Shown piece after piece: positions 31,575 through 40,900 of a stretch of 64,000 bases of DNA (the first letter of the stretch is position 1; every line of letters starts with the position of its first letter). This DNA is from Roseateles asaccharophilus (lineage in GTDB: Bacteria; Pseudomonadota; Gammaproteobacteria; Burkholderiales; Burkholderiaceae_C). Below the pieces are notes generated by a model. It was not told the origin of the DNA and searched no databases. It saw nothing but the letters and a program-made list of their open reading frames with translations. The position numbers and the translations under genes are program-made. The stretch spans positions 300,095 to 364,094 of the forward strand of contig NZ_SNXE01000002.1 in the NCBI RefSeq assembly GCF_004362405.1, given 5' to 3'.

Positions 31575-32518
31575 ACCAGCAGAAAACTCAGTCGCCCCTG
31601 GCCCAGGGATTTGATGCGCAGCGTGAATTCGCTGCGTCCCTGATGCTGTTGCAGCAGTTCCGGGAGTTTGTCAAAACGCTGTCGCACCAGCCTTGCCGCA
31701 CTCAGGGCCACCTGATCGGTCGGGCTGCGCTTGCGCAGCAGCGGCGCGCAGGCCTGCAGCAGCCGCCCCGCCTGATCCACCACGCGAGCGCTGGGTTCGG
31801 TGCCCGCCGTGATGCCGGCCTGGATCTCGGCGCTGCTCAAACCGCTGGCGGCACCGCCAATGAGCCAGCAGGCCGCGGTGTCGAGCAGTCCCAGCGCATA
31901 AAGACCGCCGCGCTGGGTGCTGCCGTACAGGGCGACGAGTTGCTGCTCGCGTTCGGCCAGCCGCGCGTCCGGCTCGGCCCGCAGCAATTCGAAACCCCGT
32001 GTTCCGATATGCATATAGGTCTGCTGCTGCAGTTGGGCCAGGGACTCCAGGGCGGCGCCTCGGGGCAGGTCTGGTACCTGCATGATGTCCGCCGGCGCGG
32101 CCATGGGCCGGCTCAGCGCCTCGCCCACGGCCTGGCACAGGGACACATCGTCAAAAGGCTTGTTGAGCACGAAGCTCGCCCCCAGCTCGCGGGCCCGATC
32201 CAGCTGATCACTGCGTGTTTCGGTGGTGATCACGCCGATGGGCAGGCCGCCGTGCCCGTGCCGGCGCAGCCAGCGCAGCAGCGCGGCGCCGTCCATGCCC
32301 GGCATATGCCAGTCGGACAGCAGCAGATCGGGCGTCTCGTCCTCGACCAGGGCCTGCGCCTGCTCGGCGCTGCTGGCGGTGCGGATGTTCAACGGTGGCA
32401 GCGCATTGGATTGCTCCAGCGCACGGCGCATGATGGCCTGTATCGCCCGACTGTCGTCGACGATCAGGACGCTGCGCGGCCGCTCTCCGGATGGCGGCTG
32501 CATCGATTGGCTGTGCAT
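31571..32518 (-). CDS. Response regulator with unrecognised C-terminal domain
   Basis: A 315-residue protein. The receiver domain (about 15-135) has all key residues: the DD pair in VLIVDDSRA, the phospho-acceptor Asp in LLLSDWHMPGMDG, and the Lys in LNKPFD. The remaining 180 residues match no output domain I know; there is no HTH, GGDEF, EAL or HD-GYP motif. Start is taken at the Met beginning MHSQSMQ (an alternative Met is 5 residues on). Coupled by a 4-base overlap to a membrane coiled-coil protein. No histidine kinase is adjacent. Confidence 0.82.
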   Translation of the reverse strand: MHSQSMQPPSGERPRSVLIVDDSRAIQAIMRRALEQSNALPPLNIRTASSAEQAQALVEDETPDLLLSDWHMPGMDGAALLRWLRRHGHGGLPIGVITTETRSDQLDRARELGASFVLNKPFDDVSLCQAVGEALSRPMAAPADIMQVPDLPRGAALESLAQLQQQTYMHIGTRGFELLRAEPDARLAEREQQLVALYGSTQRGGLYALGLLDTAACWLIGGAASGLSSAEIQAGITAGTEPSARVVDQAGRLLQACAPLLRKRSPTDQVALSAARLVRQRFDKLPELLQQHQGRSEFTLRIKSLGQGRLSFLLV

Positions 32519-32732
32519 GACGGATGATCCCTCGCTGGCCGCCCTCCGGTACGCGGCGTGATGGCGTCTTGTGCGCCTGTCGCCCTCATGGGGCGAACTC
32601 GGGCGCAAGTGTGCGCTGCCGACGCGCTCGGGCTTCTGGGGAAAAGCCCTTAGTACGACCTCGTAATCGGGCCCTCGTGAATTAGTGAACACCGAAACAG
32701 CGAGGGGCGCCGCCCTGGGCACAATCGCCCGC

Positions 32733-33857
32733 ATGGACAAAGTCGATGCAGTCGTGGTGGGGGCGGGCGTGGTGGGTCTGGCCGTGGGACGGGCGCTGGC
32801 ACGCAGCGGGCGCGAGACCCTGGTGCTGGAGCGCGAGACCGCCATCGGGCAGGGCGTGAGCTCGCGCAATAGCGAGGTCATCCACGCAGGTCTCTATTAC
32901 CCGGCCGGCTCCCTCAAGGCGCGGCTGTGCGTGCGCGGCAAGGAGCTGCTCTACGCCTTCTGCGCCAGCCACGGCGTGGCCCACAGCCGCTGCGGCAAGC
33001 TGGTGGTGGCCACCGAAGCCTCTCAGCTACCGGGCTTGCAGGCCTTGCAGGCCAAGGCCGCTGCCAACGGTGTTCACGATCTGCGCTGGCTCAGCCGCGA
33101 GGAAGCCCAGGCCCTGGAGCCGGCTCTGCGCTGCGAGGCGGCGCTGCTCTCGCCCTCCACCGGCATTGTGGACAGCCATGGCCTGATGCTGGCCCTGCAG
33201 GGCGATCTGGAGGCGGCCGGCGGCGCCGTGGTTCTGGGATCCGAGGTGCTGGGCCTGCGGACCACGGCCGAGGGCCAGGTCTTGCGGGTGCGCGCCGGGG
33301 GCGAGGAGATGGAACTGCTGGCCGGCCTGGTGGTCAATGCCGCCGGCCTGTGGGCGCCCTGGCTGGCCGCACGCAGCGAGGGGCTGGATGCGGCCCATGT
33401 GCCGCGGGCGCATTACAGCAAGGGCAGCTACTTCTCGCTGGCGGGGCGCGCGCCTTTTGGCCGTCTCATCTATCCGCTGCCCCAGGAGGCCTCGCTGGGC
33501 GTGCATCTGACCCTGGACCTGGGGGGCCAAGCCCGCTTCGGCCCCGATGCCCAGTGGCTGGAAAACGTGGCCGACCCCGATGCCCTGGACTACCAGGTGG
33601 ACCCGGCGCGGGCCGAAGGCTTCTATGCCGATGTGCGCCGTTACTGGCCGGCCTTGCCGGACGGCGCGCTGCAGCCGGCCTACAGCGGTGTGCGCCCCAA
33701 GATCCACGGCCCGGGCGAGCCGGCGCCGGACTTCCGCATCGAGGGTCCGGCCCAGCACGGCGTGCCGGGCCTGGTGAACCTGCTGGGCATCGAGTCGCCC
33801 GGCCTGACCAGCTGTCTGGCGATTGCGGACGAGGTGATGGCCCGGCTGGCGGCCTGA
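32733..33857 (+). CDS. LhgO-like FAD-dependent oxidoreductase
   Basis: A 374-residue flavoprotein. The N-terminal FAD-binding fold starts with [15 protein letters not shown]; the family motif [15 protein letters not shown] (around residues 45-60) is the hallmark of L-2-hydroxyglutarate dehydrogenase (LhgO/YgaF) relatives. It probably oxidises L-2-hydroxyglutarate or a related 2-hydroxy acid, passing electrons to quinone. Start chosen at the Met directly before the FAD motif; an earlier in-frame Met would add 16 unlikely residues. Confidence 0.88.
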   Translation: MDKVDAVVVGAGVVGLAVGRALARSGRETLVLERETAIGQGVSSRNSEVIHAGLYYPAGSLKARLCVRGKELLYAFCASHGVAHSRCGKLVVATEASQLPGLQALQAKAAANGVHDLRWLSREEAQALEPALRCEAALLSPSTGIVDSHGLMLALQGDLEAAGGAVVLGSEVLGLRTTAEGQVLRVRAGGEEMELLAGLVVNAAGLWAPWLAARSEGLDAAHVPRAHYSKGSYFSLAGRAPFGRLIYPLPQEASLGVHLTLDLGGQARFGPDAQWLENVADPDALDYQVDPARAEGFYADVRRYWPALPDGALQPAYSGVRPKIHGPGEPAPDFRIEGPAQHGVPGLVNLLGIESPGLTSCLAIADEVMARLAA

Positions 33858-33879
33858 GACCGCGCGGCGGGCCAGGGCT

Positions 33880-34638
33880 TCAGTCGCGGCCGCTGTCGCG
33901 ACGCTGCCACTGCCCGTCGATCAGCAGCTCATGCGGGCCGAAGCGGGCCTTGTAGGCCATCTTGTCGCTCTCGGCGATCCAGTAGCCCAGATAGAGGTGG
34001 CTCAGGCCCAGGCGCCGGGTCTGCTCGATCTGCCACAGCACGTTGTAGCTGCCGTAGCTGTTGCGACCCTCGGGCTCGTAGAAGGTGTAGACGGCGGAGA
34101 GCCCGTCGCTCAGCACATCCAGGATGGAGACCATGCGCAGCCGGCCTTCGCCTTCCTCGGCCTCGGGGCCGGCGGGTTCACGAAATTCCACCAGGCGCGA
34201 GTTGATGCGGCTTTGCAGCAGGAACTGGGTGTACTGGTCCACGCTGTCATGGTCCATGCCGCCACCGCTGTGGCGCCCGGCCTGGTAGCGCAGATAGAGC
34301 TGGTAATGCTCGTCGCTGTAGGTCAGGCGCATGACCCGGGTCTGTAGCGCCTCGTGCTGGCGCCAGGCGCGGCGCTGGCTGCGCGAGGGCTGGAAGTCCG
34401 CCACCGGGATGCGCATGGGCACGCAGGCCTTGCAGCCATCGCAATAGGGCCGGTAGGTGAAGAGGCCGCTGCGGCGAAAGCCCGCTTCCACCAGGCCCGA
34501 GTAGGCGTCGGCATGGATCAGATGGCTGGGCGTGGCCACCTGCGAGCGTGCCTGACGGTCCGGCAGGTAGCTGCAGGGGTAGGGCGCGGTCGCATAGAAC
34601 TGCAGCTGGGACAGCGGTAGTTCCTTGGGATGGGTCAC
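33880..34638 (-). CDS. bpt: Aspartate/glutamate leucyltransferase (N-degron pathway)
   Basis: A 252-residue enzyme of the ATE/Bpt family that transfers leucine from Leu-tRNA to proteins with N-terminal Asp or Glu, marking them for ClpAP/ClpS. N-terminal Cys residues (TAPYPCSYL and [15 protein letters not shown]) are typical. It overlaps the aat gene by 4 bases; the pair forms an N-end-rule operon. In proteobacteria, it is often annotated as putative arginyltransferase (ate). Confidence 0.93.
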   Translation of the reverse strand: MTHPKELPLSQLQFYATAPYPCSYLPDRQARSQVATPSHLIHADAYSGLVEAGFRRSGLFTYRPYCDGCKACVPMRIPVADFQPSRSQRRAWRQHEALQTRVMRLTYSDEHYQLYLRYQAGRHSGGGMDHDSVDQYTQFLLQSRINSRLVEFREPAGPEAEEGEGRLRMVSILDVLSDGLSAVYTFYEPEGRNSYGSYNVLWQIEQTRRLGLSHLYLGYWIAESDKMAYKARFGPHELLIDGQWQRRDSGRD

Positions 34639-35435
34639 GGTGGGGGCTCCCTCAGGCTGGCAGCTGCGGATTCTGCGTCAAAGGCGCCCAGCTCGTCCCA
34701 GAGTGCCGGCTCGAAACGCCAGGCCGCGGCGGGCAGGGGGCCGTCCTCGCCAATCGCCGCCTGCAGATGGGCCTGGAAGGCGCTGCGGGGCACTTCGGCC
34801 GCGCCGAGCGACGCCAGGTGGCGGGTGTTCTGCTGGCAATCGATCCAGGGGATGCGGTGGCGCCGGCACAGGCAGACCAGGGCCGCCAGCGCGATCTTGG
34901 AGGCGTCGGTGCGGCGCATGAACATGGATTCGCCAAAGAACATATGGCCCAGGTTCACGCCATAGAGCCCGCCCGCCAGCTCGCCGTCCACCCAGGTCTC
35001 CACGCTGTGCACCGCGCCGCGCTCGCGCGCCCAGCGCTGGTAGGCGGCCTGCATCTCGGGCAGGATCCAGGTGCCGTTCTGGCCCTCGCGCGGGGTCTCG
35101 GCACAGGCCTGCAGCACCCGGGGCAGGGCGCTGTCCACCCGGATCTCGCAGCCGGGCGTGGCACGGAACTTCGCGATGGTCTTGCGCAGTGAGCGGCTGA
35201 GCTTGAAGTGCCGGGTCTGCAGCACCATGCGCGGCTCGGGCGACCACCACAGAATGGGCTGGCCGGGGCCGTACCAGGGAAAGATGCCGCGGCGGTAGGC
35301 GGCCTCCAGCCGGGCGGGGGCCAGGTCGCCGCCGGCGGCCAGCAGGCCCGGCGCCTCGGAGGCGGGCCCCAGGGCCTGCTCCGGCGGCGGGAACTCCAGC
35401 GAAGACTCTTGCAGCCAGTCGATCATCGGCTTCAT
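34635..35435 (-). CDS. aat: Leucyl/phenylalanyl-tRNA--protein transferase
   Basis: A 266-residue enzyme that adds Leu or Phe from aminoacyl-tRNA to proteins with N-terminal Lys or Arg, so marking them for ClpS/ClpAP. Motifs: [30 protein letters not shown] and [10 protein letters not shown] are all characteristic. Start chosen at the Met beginning MKPMIDW. The divergent arsC-like gene begins only 15 bases away. It lies upstream of bpt, overlapping by 4 bases. Confidence 0.95.
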   Translation of the reverse strand: MKPMIDWLQESSLEFPPPEQALGPASEAPGLLAAGGDLAPARLEAAYRRGIFPWYGPGQPILWWSPEPRMVLQTRHFKLSRSLRKTIAKFRATPGCEIRVDSALPRVLQACAETPREGQNGTWILPEMQAAYQRWARERGAVHSVETWVDGELAGGLYGVNLGHMFFGESMFMRRTDASKIALAALVCLCRRHRIPWIDCQQNTRHLASLGAAEVPRSAFQAHLQAAIGEDGPLPAAAWRFEPALWDELGAFDAESAAASLREPPP

Positions 35436-35450
35436 GGTAGCGTGTCGCCC

Positions 35451-35807
35451 ATGAAGAACAGCATCACCGTTTACGGGATTCCGAATTGCGACACGGTCAA
35501 GCGCGCCCGCGCCTGGCTGGATGAACAGGGGCTGGCCTACCAGTTCCACGACTACAAGAAGGCCGGCGTGCCCGCCGACCTGCTGCCGCGCTGGATGGCC
35601 GAGCTGGGCTGGGACAAGGTGATCAACCGCGCCGGCACCACCTGGCGCAAGCTGGACGAGGCCACCAAGGCCGGCGTGAGCGATGCCGCCAGCGCCGCCG
35701 CCCTGGCCCAGGCCCAGCCCAGCGTGATCAAGCGTCCCCTGGTGCAATGGGCGGACGGCCGCCTGAGCCTGGGCTTCACGCCGGAACTGTTCAAGGAGCA
35801 TGCCTGA
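35451..35807 (+). CDS. ArsC/YffB-family thioredoxin-fold protein
   Basis: A 118-residue protein with the N-terminal ITVYGIPNCDTVKRARAWL of the ArsC/Spx family, one Cys (about residue 13) and IKRPLVQW with the conserved Arg. This matches the YffB type rather than a true arsenate reductase; no ars genes are near. Its stop overlaps the ribE start by one base (TGATG), so the two are coupled. Divergent from aat. Confidence 0.9.
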   Translation: MKNSITVYGIPNCDTVKRARAWLDEQGLAYQFHDYKKAGVPADLLPRWMAELGWDKVINRAGTTWRKLDEATKAGVSDAASAAALAQAQPSVIKRPLVQWADGRLSLGFTPELFKEHA

Positions 35808-36526
35808 TGTTCACCGGCATCGTCCAAGGGCTGGCCCAGGTGGCCGCCATCACCGAAAAGCCCGGCCTGACCAGCTTCACCCTGGCCTTCCCCGAGGGCT
35901 TCTGCGAGGGCCTGGAGATCGGCGCCAGCGTGGCCTGCGACGGCGTCTGCCTCACCGTCACCGCGCTCAAGGGCCCGAACGCGGCCGACTTCGATGTGAT
36001 GCAGCAAAGCCTCAAGCTCACCACGCTGGCGGGGCTGAAGCAGGGCAGTGCGCTCAATGTGGAGCGGGCCGCCAAGGAAGGCGCCGAGATCGGCGGCCAC
36101 CCGCTCTCGGGACATGTGGACTTCATGGCCACGCTGGAGAGCGTGCGCAAGCCCGAGAACAACCATGTGATGCGCATCCGCGTGCCCGCGCCCTGGATGC
36201 GCTACATCTTCGCCAAGGGCTATATCGCCATCAACGGCGCCAGCCTGACGGTGGCCGAGGCCGGCCGTGAGCCTGGCGGCGCCGGCTGGTTCGAGGTCTG
36301 GCTGATTCCCGAGACGCTGCGCATGACCACCTTCGGCGACAAGCAGCCGGGCGACGCGCTCAATATCGAGATCGAGCGCTCCACCCAGGTCTTTGTGGAC
36401 ACGGTGCGCGACGCCATCGACGAGCGCCTGGGCCCCCTGCTGCCGGCGCTGGAGAAGCTGCTGGCCGCCAGCGGCCAGAGCCTGGACGCCCTGGCCGAGC
36501 CGGTCAAGCTGCCCGGTCGGTCCTGA
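35807..36526 (+). CDS. ribE: Riboflavin synthase (alpha subunit)
   Basis: A 239-residue enzyme that makes riboflavin from two lumazine molecules. The N-terminus MFTGIVQGLAQV is diagnostic, and both lumazine-binding barrels are visible, with ACDGVCLTV in the first and the IAINGASLTV counterpart in the second. The C-terminal tail is 20-25 residues longer than usual. It is coupled to the ArsC-like gene. Its stop codon directly abuts the stop of the acnA fragment on the other strand. Confidence 0.95.
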   Translation: MFTGIVQGLAQVAAITEKPGLTSFTLAFPEGFCEGLEIGASVACDGVCLTVTALKGPNAADFDVMQQSLKLTTLAGLKQGSALNVERAAKEGAEIGGHPLSGHVDFMATLESVRKPENNHVMRIRVPAPWMRYIFAKGYIAINGASLTVAEAGREPGGAGWFEVWLIPETLRMTTFGDKQPGDALNIEIERSTQVFVDTVRDAIDERLGPLLPALEKLLAASGQSLDALAEPVKLPGRS

Positions 36527-36748
36527 TCAGGCCGCCAGCAGCTGGCGCAGCACGAAGGGGAGGATGCCGCCGTGGCGGTAGTACTCCACCTCGATGGGCG
36601 TGTCGATGCGCAGGATCAGCGCCCGCTCGAAGCGGCTGCCGTCGGCGCGGGTGACCACCAGGGTGGCTTCGCGCTGGGGCTTGAGCTCGCCCTCGAGGCG
36701 GATGTCGACCAGCTTGTCGCCCTGCAACGCCGGGTGCAGGTCTAGCAT
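36527..36748 (-). pseudogene. acnA: Displaced 3' end of aconitase gene (acnA remnant)
   Basis: Encodes the last 73 or so residues of aconitate hydratase A, ending in [18 protein letters not shown]. An in-frame stop lies just upstream, and nothing of the other 800-plus residues remains. Its stop immediately follows the ribE stop, so this looks like the original gene end, convergent with ribE. A near-identical copy of this end is found 27,346 bases away at the right edge of the window. It therefore marks the left boundary of the island. Confidence 0.88.
36548..36651 (-). repeat. Left copy of the 104-bp acnA direct repeat (attachment-site candidate)
   Basis: These 104 bases are identical, in the same orientation, to 63894-63997. 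Outside the block, the last codons of acnA differ only synonymously (CGC/AGG and CTG/TTG), and the next base upstream differs as well (T against C). It is the left boundary repeat of the eCIS island. Confidence 0.92.
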
Positions 36749-37090
36749 CTTTCAACTGCTCTTTCCCCTTGCGCCCCGCCCCCAGACTGACCGTCGGAAC
36801 CGAAACTGCAAGTGCGACAGCGACCGGGGCCATGGTTTAACCAGAGTCACGGTAGTAGCGCGTAATGTCGGTATCCGCCGAGGCGCCGTCCGCGAGTCCT
36901 TTCAGCGGATCTTGCTCCTGTCTGCGAGTAGCGCGCTTGCGCTGGATGCCCGGAATCTCCTACGCTGCCAGATGCTGCGGATGAACTTGCTCCTGCATGC
37001 GCGCACGAAATCTTCACTGCCCAGCTAGCTCTGCTGCCGTAGGCCTTTATGCCAGAGCTTCAAGTCGATGGCGGAAGACACCCAGTCTGC
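36749..37090. other. Gene-free stretch at the left island end
   Basis: About 340 bases between the acnA remnant and the transposase pseudogene. I see no convincing coding frame, tRNA or clear terminator. It probably consists of decayed element sequence. Confidence 0.6.
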
Positions 37091-37637
37091 TTAGCGCTTG
37101 ACGGCTCGTTGAGTGTCGGCGGTGCTGCGAATTTGGTGGCCCAACATGTAGGCGCGTAAGCCCAAAGTGTCGAGCCAAGCCGGCGCCTGCACCCCACCCA
37201 CATGGGCGAGGTAAGTCGGTCAGGTCCACGGCGACGCGTCCTCCACCATGCCGGCGCGCACCGGGTTGAATTTGACGTAGCGGCAAACTGTCAAGAGGTA
37301 GACCTCTCGATCCACCAGGATCGCCTTGAAGCGCCCCTGCAGCAGATGAACCACCACGCCATGCCGTCGGTTTTTGCTCTGGGTGTGCAGGCCGTTGAGA
37401 TGGTGCATGAGGCGTGACAAGTTGGCGGCGCGGGCGTGCAGAACCAAGTGGTAATGGTTACCCATCCATCAAGCAATAGGCTGAGGCCTGAGCGTCGAAG
37501 CGCTACAGGGGCAGGGCCAACACGGCCAAGAATTGCTGCTGGTCATTGTCGTCATCAAAGATCGAATCCCGCCGATCACCCCGAGTCGTGACGTGATCAA
37601 CGGCGGCGGGGAACGCGGTGCGCAGCGGGCGGGACAT
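37091..37637 (-). pseudogene. Decayed REP-associated (Y1/IS200-like) transposase
   Basis: Reading from 37637, the protein begins MSRPLRTAFP as usual for REP-associated tyrosine transposases, but meets an in-frame TAG at codon 45. A 4-base duplication (ATGGATGG) then shifts the frame before the catalytic motif NHYHLVLH. The middle part continues to QGRFKAILV and YVKFNPVRAGMV, after which another shift leads into the AHVGG and W-L-D-T end. At least three lesions make it a pseudogene. It is the only trace of a mobility gene in the island. Confidence 0.85.
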
Positions 37638-37811
37638 GGGGCAACTCTGCGCGCATTCGGCGAGCAATTCCAGTAGAAAGACCTGACCCCAATTCGCCCC
37701 TGAACCGAATGCGCCCCAAATGCCTCATGACCCCAATGCCTGCACCAATGCCCCCTTTGACCCCCGGGATAGGACGCCTTCAAGCGAGGAGCGAGTTCGG
37801 GCAAGTTCCTT

Positions 37812-40784
37812 TCACACGGAGTCCTGCCCCATAGTCGGCTGCATCAGGTGAAGCAGCACGGCCATGACCAACGTCGGTAAGGCACGCTTGATATCAGTCG
37901 GCAGGAGGTTCAGCATCGCTGGAACCGCCAGGTAGGGCTTCAACAACATCAACGCCATGGCCTTGACGCGACGCAGGTGCCAACGTTGGCTCCAGCCAGG
38001 CCTGTCGAGGCGTGTGTCACCCATCGGGTCGGCATCTGTGTGGTCGGAGATGCCGTACGGCCCCTGGTTCTGCTGCGACCACGAGTAGTCGGACGCATCC
38101 AGTATGTGGTGGAGTTTCTCGAACTTGCTGGCGCTTGGGTTGTACGAATTGCGCTCCGCCTGGATGTAGATGAATCGTTCCTTACTGCTGGTGTTCTCCA
38201 TTAAGCCGAACAGCACTGTTGGGAAGAAGTCACCGTCGATCCCGTAGTGTTCGTCGGGCACCTGCGTCAGCTGCGTGGGGATGATGATGCCGCTGTAGTG
38301 TGAGGACTTCCGTGGTTCTGCTCTCATGCGTCGCAGACCTTCATAGAGATCGCGGCTGAAGGCCACGCGGATCTGGCCCCCCTTGCACATCTCCTGGAAT
38401 TGACCCTTGTCGAGAATCTGGTGAAGCCAGTTGAGCGCGTCGTAGCCCTTGCTCGCCATGGTCTGGTGAAGCTCCTTGTCGAATCGTTCTCGATAGAGCT
38501 TGGCGTACGGCTTGATTGCCAGATTGAGTTCCTTGTCGGACATCGAGGAAGTACCCATCAGACCCACGCTGGCCCGGGCCCGCTGGTCCAGCGATTTCGG
38601 GTCGTGGACTCCGCCGGGGGGATGGTAGAAATGGTTGTGGGCGTGATGGACGATCAACGGTAGCCCGGTGCCGCCCGCGAAAGTCTCGTTCGCGAAAGCC
38701 GTGCCCAGCAGGTGGGTATAGGTGATCCTGATCGTTCGAGTGATGCCGGTGACTTGGCGAATGACGTTGATGGCCTGCGGCGTGGCCAGCAGCATGCCGC
38801 CGACCGGCTGACTGATCTGGGTTCGGATCTGGATGATCTGTTGCGCCGAAGGCTGCGGAATGCCGGCCGCGTCAGCGATGGCGACGATCAGGCAGTTGTT
38901 CCGGAAGAACCTTGGCTCGTCGTTGGAGAGCGCTTTGCCGAGGTCACGCTCCTTCTTGGTTCCGCTTTGCAACCACGCCGCGAGTTTTCCGATGGGCGCG
39001 GTGAGCGTCCGGACGATTCCAGGGGTCCAGCCCAGCGAGCCTTCTTTTTCACGCTGCTGGCCCGATTCGTCGTAATAGACCTTGTGGATGGCCTCGAGCT
39101 CGTCGTACTCCTCGGGGGTGACCCGCATCGCCATGGCGTCGATGGTGAAATTGTCGGGCTCCAGCTTGAGCCGGGCTAGAGCAGACAGCATGGCGCGCAC
39201 CCGCCCGACCCCGTCGAGCGAAATTTTGCGGCCTTGAGGATCGATCGCGATCTTGATGTTGGCTTCTCCGAACACGGCCTTCTGGAAAGCGAAGCTGAAG
39301 ACGTCGGAGGGAATCTTGTCCATCGAGATCCGCAGCGGTGGCGGTTGCTGTGATTGCAGCTTTGCCTGGCGCTTGCCTCTTCCTTTCTTCTTGGATTGGC
39401 CGGCCTGGCTCCGGGCCTTGCGACTGGGATAGGTTTGCGACAGCCGCTGAAGAATCACTAGCTCTCGCTGCTTCGATTTCTCGGCGGCCGGCCCGTCGAT
39501 CTTGTGCAGCAGCAGAACCTCTCCCAGCGTCACACGTACTGCGGACCAGTCTTCTTTCTTGGCGGAACCACGGATGCGGCCTGAGGTCTGCTGCATCTTG
39601 ACCCGATTGCCGTTGAACAGCCATGGAATCAGCTCGCTGCGCTTGTCGGTCAGGTATTTCAGCGGTCCAGCGTCGGAACCCGGAGCGTCGTAGTGTTCGT
39701 CGGCGATGAAGGTGATGCCTTGATCACTCTCTTCAGCCGGCTCGGACGCTTCACCTTCCGCAATGGCGTACAGCACCCCGTGCAGTTCACCCAACGCGTC
39801 GCGATTTTCGTTGAGCCAACCTAGCAGGCGGAAAGTCTTCACGCTGTCGCTCAGGTTCTTGAATTCCGGATACAGCGGGTGTCCTCTCAGGTACATCCCG
39901 ATTGTCTTGAGCGTGTCGTCGTCAATGGGCGTTCGCCTCTTCTTGGACAGTACGAACCGTCCCTGGAGGATGTTCGAGCCGCCTAACCTGCGTTGGCGCT
40001 GAAGGTTTCGGCCAGGTGACAGGAAGGGGCCGAGGCCTTGGGCGCGAGCGCCCATTACGTCGGCCTCACGTTCGAGGGCGCTGTTGTCGTTGATCACCAC
40101 GCCTGCCAATTGGGCCGTAGGCGTCACGCGTCCTTGCGCCTGCTGGGTTACATGCCAGGCTTCGTGCGGGAGATGCCGTTCCTGCCCTGGTGCCACGTGG
40201 ATTTCCGTTCCTTGCGCATAAGCATGTGCATTCAACTGCGCTGGTTTCGAAGAGTTGTAGTGCACTCGCACGTTATCCATCGACATGCCAGACAAGGACT
40301 CAATGCCCGCTTTTAGCTGATCGGGCAGGCGAGTGTTGTTAAGCGGGGCAGATACGGCGCTAGCAGTGTTTTGTAGTTTCCCACCCTGCGTTTTGGCCTG
40401 CTGCCCGGTGTCGGCTACGTCCACACGGAGCCCGGCCCCTGCATGGTTTCGTCTCTGCGCCGAATTCATCATGGCCTGCACAGCCTCCGGCTTGCTGGCG
40501 TTGCGATGGACACGGACGCCAGACATGTCGATGCCGGAAAGGGATTCGATGCCGCTACGCAGCTTGGCAGGTAGGCTACCCTGAGATGCATCTCCCGCTG
40601 CAGACCGCAGGTGGGCCAAGTGCTCGCCCTGTTTGAGTTGGCGCGGGATGTTGGGCCCGGCGGGTATCGTGGTGGCGCCAGCAGGGCTCAGGGCGACAGC
40701 GCTGTTGGCGGCGGCGGCGGGTGTGCGCTGAGGCCCTGGCGAATCAGGGGCTTTTACCTTTGCTTGGCGAGTTCGGCTACTCAT
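37812..40784 (-). CDS. Putative eCIS effector with DUF4157 (eCIS core) domain
   Basis: A 990-residue protein. Residues about 153-245 form a DUF4157 domain, the marker of eCIS cargo, with GIESLSGMSMDNVRVHYNS, NAHAYAQGTEIH and a zinc-protease-like HEAWH (His207, Glu208, His211) followed by EREAD. Residues 71-104 repeat the start of that domain (LRSGIESLSGIDMSGVRVH), an apparent partial duplication. The C-terminal half is unlike proteins I know. It has a possible thiol-protease pair, Cys631 in RNNCLIVAIADAAG and His718 in HNHFYHP, suggesting an OTU- or papain-like fold. Codon use is visibly less GC-rich than its neighbours. A strong ribosome-binding site (GAAGGAG) lies 7 bases before the ATG. 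It is the last gene of the eCIS locus; the toxic activity is inferred. Confidence 0.8.
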   Translation of the reverse strand: MSSRTRQAKVKAPDSPGPQRTPAAAANSAVALSPAGATTIPAGPNIPRQLKQGEHLAHLRSAAGDASQGSLPAKLRSGIESLSGIDMSGVRVHRNASKPEAVQAMMNSAQRRNHAGAGLRVDVADTGQQAKTQGGKLQNTASAVSAPLNNTRLPDQLKAGIESLSGMSMDNVRVHYNSSKPAQLNAHAYAQGTEIHVAPGQERHLPHEAWHVTQQAQGRVTPTAQLAGVVINDNSALEREADVMGARAQGLGPFLSPGRNLQRQRRLGGSNILQGRFVLSKKRRTPIDDDTLKTIGMYLRGHPLYPEFKNLSDSVKTFRLLGWLNENRDALGELHGVLYAIAEGEASEPAEESDQGITFIADEHYDAPGSDAGPLKYLTDKRSELIPWLFNGNRVKMQQTSGRIRGSAKKEDWSAVRVTLGEVLLLHKIDGPAAEKSKQRELVILQRLSQTYPSRKARSQAGQSKKKGRGKRQAKLQSQQPPPLRISMDKIPSDVFSFAFQKAVFGEANIKIAIDPQGRKISLDGVGRVRAMLSALARLKLEPDNFTIDAMAMRVTPEEYDELEAIHKVYYDESGQQREKEGSLGWTPGIVRTLTAPIGKLAAWLQSGTKKERDLGKALSNDEPRFFRNNCLIVAIADAAGIPQPSAQQIIQIRTQISQPVGGMLLATPQAINVIRQVTGITRTIRITYTHLLGTAFANETFAGGTGLPLIVHHAHNHFYHPPGGVHDPKSLDQRARASVGLMGTSSMSDKELNLAIKPYAKLYRERFDKELHQTMASKGYDALNWLHQILDKGQFQEMCKGGQIRVAFSRDLYEGLRRMRAEPRKSSHYSGIIIPTQLTQVPDEHYGIDGDFFPTVLFGLMENTSSKERFIYIQAERNSYNPSASKFEKLHHILDASDYSWSQQNQGPYGISDHTDADPMGDTRLDRPGWSQRWHLRRVKAMALMLLKPYLAVPAMLNLLPTDIKRALPTLVMAVLLHLMQPTMGQDSV

Positions 40785-40900
40785 GGCCTGGCTCCTTCGG
40801 GTTCAAGGACGTACTGGCGGGGCAAGCCGACTTGGCGGATGGCTTAGCTTCGCTTCTCGTCGCTCACTTGGCTTGCGCACGCCCGTGGGTGGCGGCGTGC

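Noticed and set aside
35451..35807. True arsenate reductase
   Set aside because: No ars regulator or pump is nearby, and the sequence fits the YffB/Spx-like branch; a thioredoxin-fold role is more likely.
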